From JAGQTE01 sp964648005 (GTDB taxonomy: Bacteria; Actinomycetota; Acidimicrobiia; Acidimicrobiales; Acidimicrobilacustridaceae), in contig CAZYKR010000183.1 of the NCBI GenBank assembly GCA_964648005.1, positions 1 to 9,075 on the forward strand: DNA of 9,075 bases, given 5' to 3'. Numbering within the stretch: the first letter of the stretch is position 1; each line of letters opens with the position of its first letter. The position numbers and the translations under genes are program-made. The notes beneath the pieces are model-generated. The model saw nothing but the letters and a program-made list of their open reading frames with translations. It searched no databases and had not been told where the DNA came from. Positions 7,750 through 9,075 of the stretch are shown here, one piece after another.

Positions 7750-8595
7750 CTACGCCGGTCGCCGGGCGACGAGCGAGTACATCAGGGGCAGCGACGGCGA
7801 CCCCGAGGGCAGGTGGTACGTGCCGTCGGCGCGGCGTTCGAGGAACGGCCACCGTTCGAACAGCGTGTGCCCGTGCTCGTGCAGCTGCTCGAGCACCAGC
7901 CCGGCGTCGAGCAGCGCCGACACCACCGACGACACGGGATGCGTCCACTCGACGGTCTCGTTGTGCGTCGTGGCCGCATCCCAGTCGACGTAGGACCCCG
8001 GCGTGTCGGACCAGTCGCCGCCGGCCACCGTGAAGTACGGCCGCGTCGCCACGAGCCGGTCGTCGTCGAACACATCGACGACGGGGTGGAACTCGGCCAG
8101 GTAGCAGAAGCCGCCGGGCGCCAACAGATCGGCGACGACGCGCCCCCACGAGGTGATGTCCGGGAGCCAGACGAGCGCCCCGAGCCCCGTGTAGACCACG
8201 TCGAAGGTGCGGCCACCGAGCGCTGCCGGCGCGTCGTACACGTCGGCGCACACGAACTCGCCCGGCACCCCGGCCCGCTCGGACAGCGCCCGGGCAGCGT
8301 CGATGCCCGCCGGGGCGAAGTCGACGCCGGTCACCCGCGCCCCCAGGCGCGCCCACGACAGCGTGTCCTGACCGAAGTGGCACTGCAGGTGCACCAGCGA
8401 TCGCCCGGCGACACCACCGGCCGTGGCGACCTCGGCCACCTCGAAGTCGCGCAGCGAGTTGCGGCCGGCGACGAAGCGATCGACGTCGTAGAAGGACGAG
8501 GCGACATGGATGGGCACGCGCTCGTCCCAGGCGGCGCGGTTCTTCACCAACCAGTCGGGCTCGGCACCCCCCGCCGCGTCCGCCCCGCCCGCCAT
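7750..8595 (-). CDS. Class I SAM-dependent methyltransferase
   Basis: A 281-residue protein with a Rossmann-type SAM-binding core. Motif I is SLVHLQCHFGQDTLSWA (66-82), the acidic residue after strand 2 is D92 in VTGVDFA, D118 follows in VCADVYD, FDVVYTGLGAL (131-141) is the strand-4 motif, and LLAPGGFCYLAEFHP (157-171) is motif III. The LQCHFGQDTLSWARLGA signature marks a subfamily of bacterial methyltransferases whose substrate I do not know. The region 185-265 (PYFTVAGGDWSDTPGS, THPVSSVV, FERWPFL) is probably the substrate side. No signal peptide. ATG 8595 is 7 bases after the glyS stop, with GAGG (8601-8604) overlapping that TGA, so it is likely translated from the glyS transcript. The PPDK-like gene follows 13 bases later. 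The N-terminal 12 residues are A/G-rich and may not be conserved. Confidence 0.9.
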   Translation of the reverse strand: MAGGADAAGGAEPDWLVKNRAAWDERVPIHVASSFYDVDRFVAGRNSLRDFEVAEVATAGGVAGRSLVHLQCHFGQDTLSWARLGARVTGVDFAPAGIDAARALSERAGVPGEFVCADVYDAPAALGGRTFDVVYTGLGALVWLPDITSWGRVVADLLAPGGFCYLAEFHPVVDVFDDDRLVATRPYFTVAGGDWSDTPGSYVDWDAATTHNETVEWTHPVSSVVSALLDAGLVLEQLHEHGHTLFERWPFLERRADGTYHLPSGSPSLPLMYSLVARRPA

Positions 8596-8600
8596 GGTCG

Positions 8601-8604
8601 CCTC
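8601..8604 (-). promoter_or_regulatory. Ribosome binding site of the methyltransferase gene
   Basis: GAGG overlaps the glyS TGA and lies 5 bases... that is, the bases CGACC, before ATG 8595. It suggests re-initiation by ribosomes finishing glyS. Confidence 0.55.
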
Positions 8605-9075
8605 AGAGCGCCAGCTTCGTGCGCAGGTGCTCGACGAGGTCGTCGATCGGCACCCGCTCCTGGGCCATGGTGTCGCGGTCGCGCACCGTCACGGCCCGAT
8701 CGTCGAGCGAGTCGAAGTCCACGGTGACGCACAGCGGCGTCCCGAGCTCGTCCTGGCGGCGATACCGGCGACCGATCGACTGCGTCTCGTCGTAGTCGCA
8801 CATCCAGTGCGGCTGGACCAGCGAGAGCACCTCGGACGCGATGCCGTTGAGCTCGGGCTTCTTCGACAGCGGCAGGACCGCCACCTTGAACGGGGCGATG
8901 CGCGGGTGCAGGCGCAGCACGACCCGACGCTCGCCGCGCACCTCCTCCTCGTCGTAGGCGGCGAGCAGGAACGCCATCATCGTGCGGGTGGCGCCCGCCG
9001 CCGGCTCGATGACGTAGGGGCGGTACCGCTCGCCCGAGGCCTGGTCGAAGTACTCGAGCTTCTCGCCCGAGTGCT
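8603..9075 (-). CDS. glyS: Glycyl-tRNA synthetase, C-terminal part (partial at right edge)
   Basis: The last 156 residues of a dimeric-type (archaeal/actinobacterial, single-chain) class II glycyl-tRNA synthetase, which charges tRNA-Gly in the cytosol. The frame is open from 9073 leftward to TGA 8603-8605. KLEYFDQASGERYRPYVIEP precedes class II motif 3 (EPAAGATRTMMAFLLAAYDE). The anticodon-binding domain follows: LRLHPRIAPFKVAVLPLSKK, then SIGRRYRRQDELGTPLCVTV and DRAVTVRDRDTMAQERV. These are close to the well-known enzyme (RYRRQDEIGTP...VRDRDT). An internal Met at 8980 is not the real start; the coding frame continues through the edge. It is the first visible gene of a minus-strand unit glyS, methyltransferase, PPDK-like. 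Confidence 0.96.
   Translation of the reverse strand, partial: HSGEKLEYFDQASGERYRPYVIEPAAGATRTMMAFLLAAYDEEEVRGERRVVLRLHPRIAPFKVAVLPLSKKPELNGIASEVLSLVQPHWMCDYDETQSIGRRYRRQDELGTPLCVTVDFDSLDDRAVTVRDRDTMAQERVPIDDLVEHLRTKLAL

Noticed and set aside
3706..8727. Very long plus-strand open frame of about 1670 codons, antisense to dnaG, the PPDK-like gene and the methyltransferase.
   Set aside because: It runs antisense through three genes with clear family motifs and through the lipoprotein gene in another frame. Strong GC bias removes stops in the opposite frame; its product is low-complexity R/A/G/H-rich with no recognisable domain.

Overview
The window is high-GC chromosomal DNA in which almost all codons end in G or C. 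The primary sigma factor (motifs such as SDPVRMYLKEIGRVPLLT), the DnaG-RpoD pair, the dimeric glycyl-tRNA synthetase and an S/T-rich lipoprotein all fit an actinobacterium. The lipoprotein and the HTH/LAGLIDADG-like protein resemble ones I associate with Acidimicrobiia (Ilumatobacter/Iamia-like), but that placement is inference.

Left part (1-2243): the 3' end of an unidentified plus-strand gene is cut by the window edge and stops just short of a minus-strand CAU-anticodon tRNA, best read as lysidine-type tRNA-Ile2. Next come a plus-strand DUF2071 (YqjF-like) gene, then a minus-strand tRNA-Asn(GUU) with a strong 14-bp intrinsic terminator behind it. A minus-strand gene for an HTH plus LAGLIDADG-like protein runs into the tRNA-Asn, and its TAA stop lies in the anticodon loop. 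A divergent small YtxH-like protein follows.

Middle (2267-5487): dnaG and rpoD form a minus-strand operon with a 4-base ATGA overlap, the core of the macromolecular synthesis operon. DnaG has its zinc and Toprim residues. The sigma factor has intact regions 1.2 to 4.2 but an unusual acidic, valine-rich repetitive N-terminus.

Right part (5621-9075): a plus-strand lipoprotein gene diverges from dnaG. Convergent to it is a minus-strand set read as glyS (partial, enters from the right edge), then a class I SAM methyltransferase, then a compact protein related to pyruvate phosphate dikinase. The last keeps the nucleotide-binding residues and the phosphohistidine domain but lacks the helical insert of the ATP-grasp region and nearly all of the C-terminal PEP/pyruvate barrel. 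In many bacteria full ppdK and dgt lie between glyS and dnaG-rpoD, so this looks like a remodelled version of that locus: ppdK shortened, dgt absent, a lipoprotein gene and a methyltransferase gene present.

There is no CRISPR array, insertion sequence or phage gene. The strongest candidates for further attention are the compact PPDK-like phosphotransfer protein and the HTH/LAGLIDADG-like gene fused end-on to a tRNA gene. No stretch above 300 bases lacks a gene.
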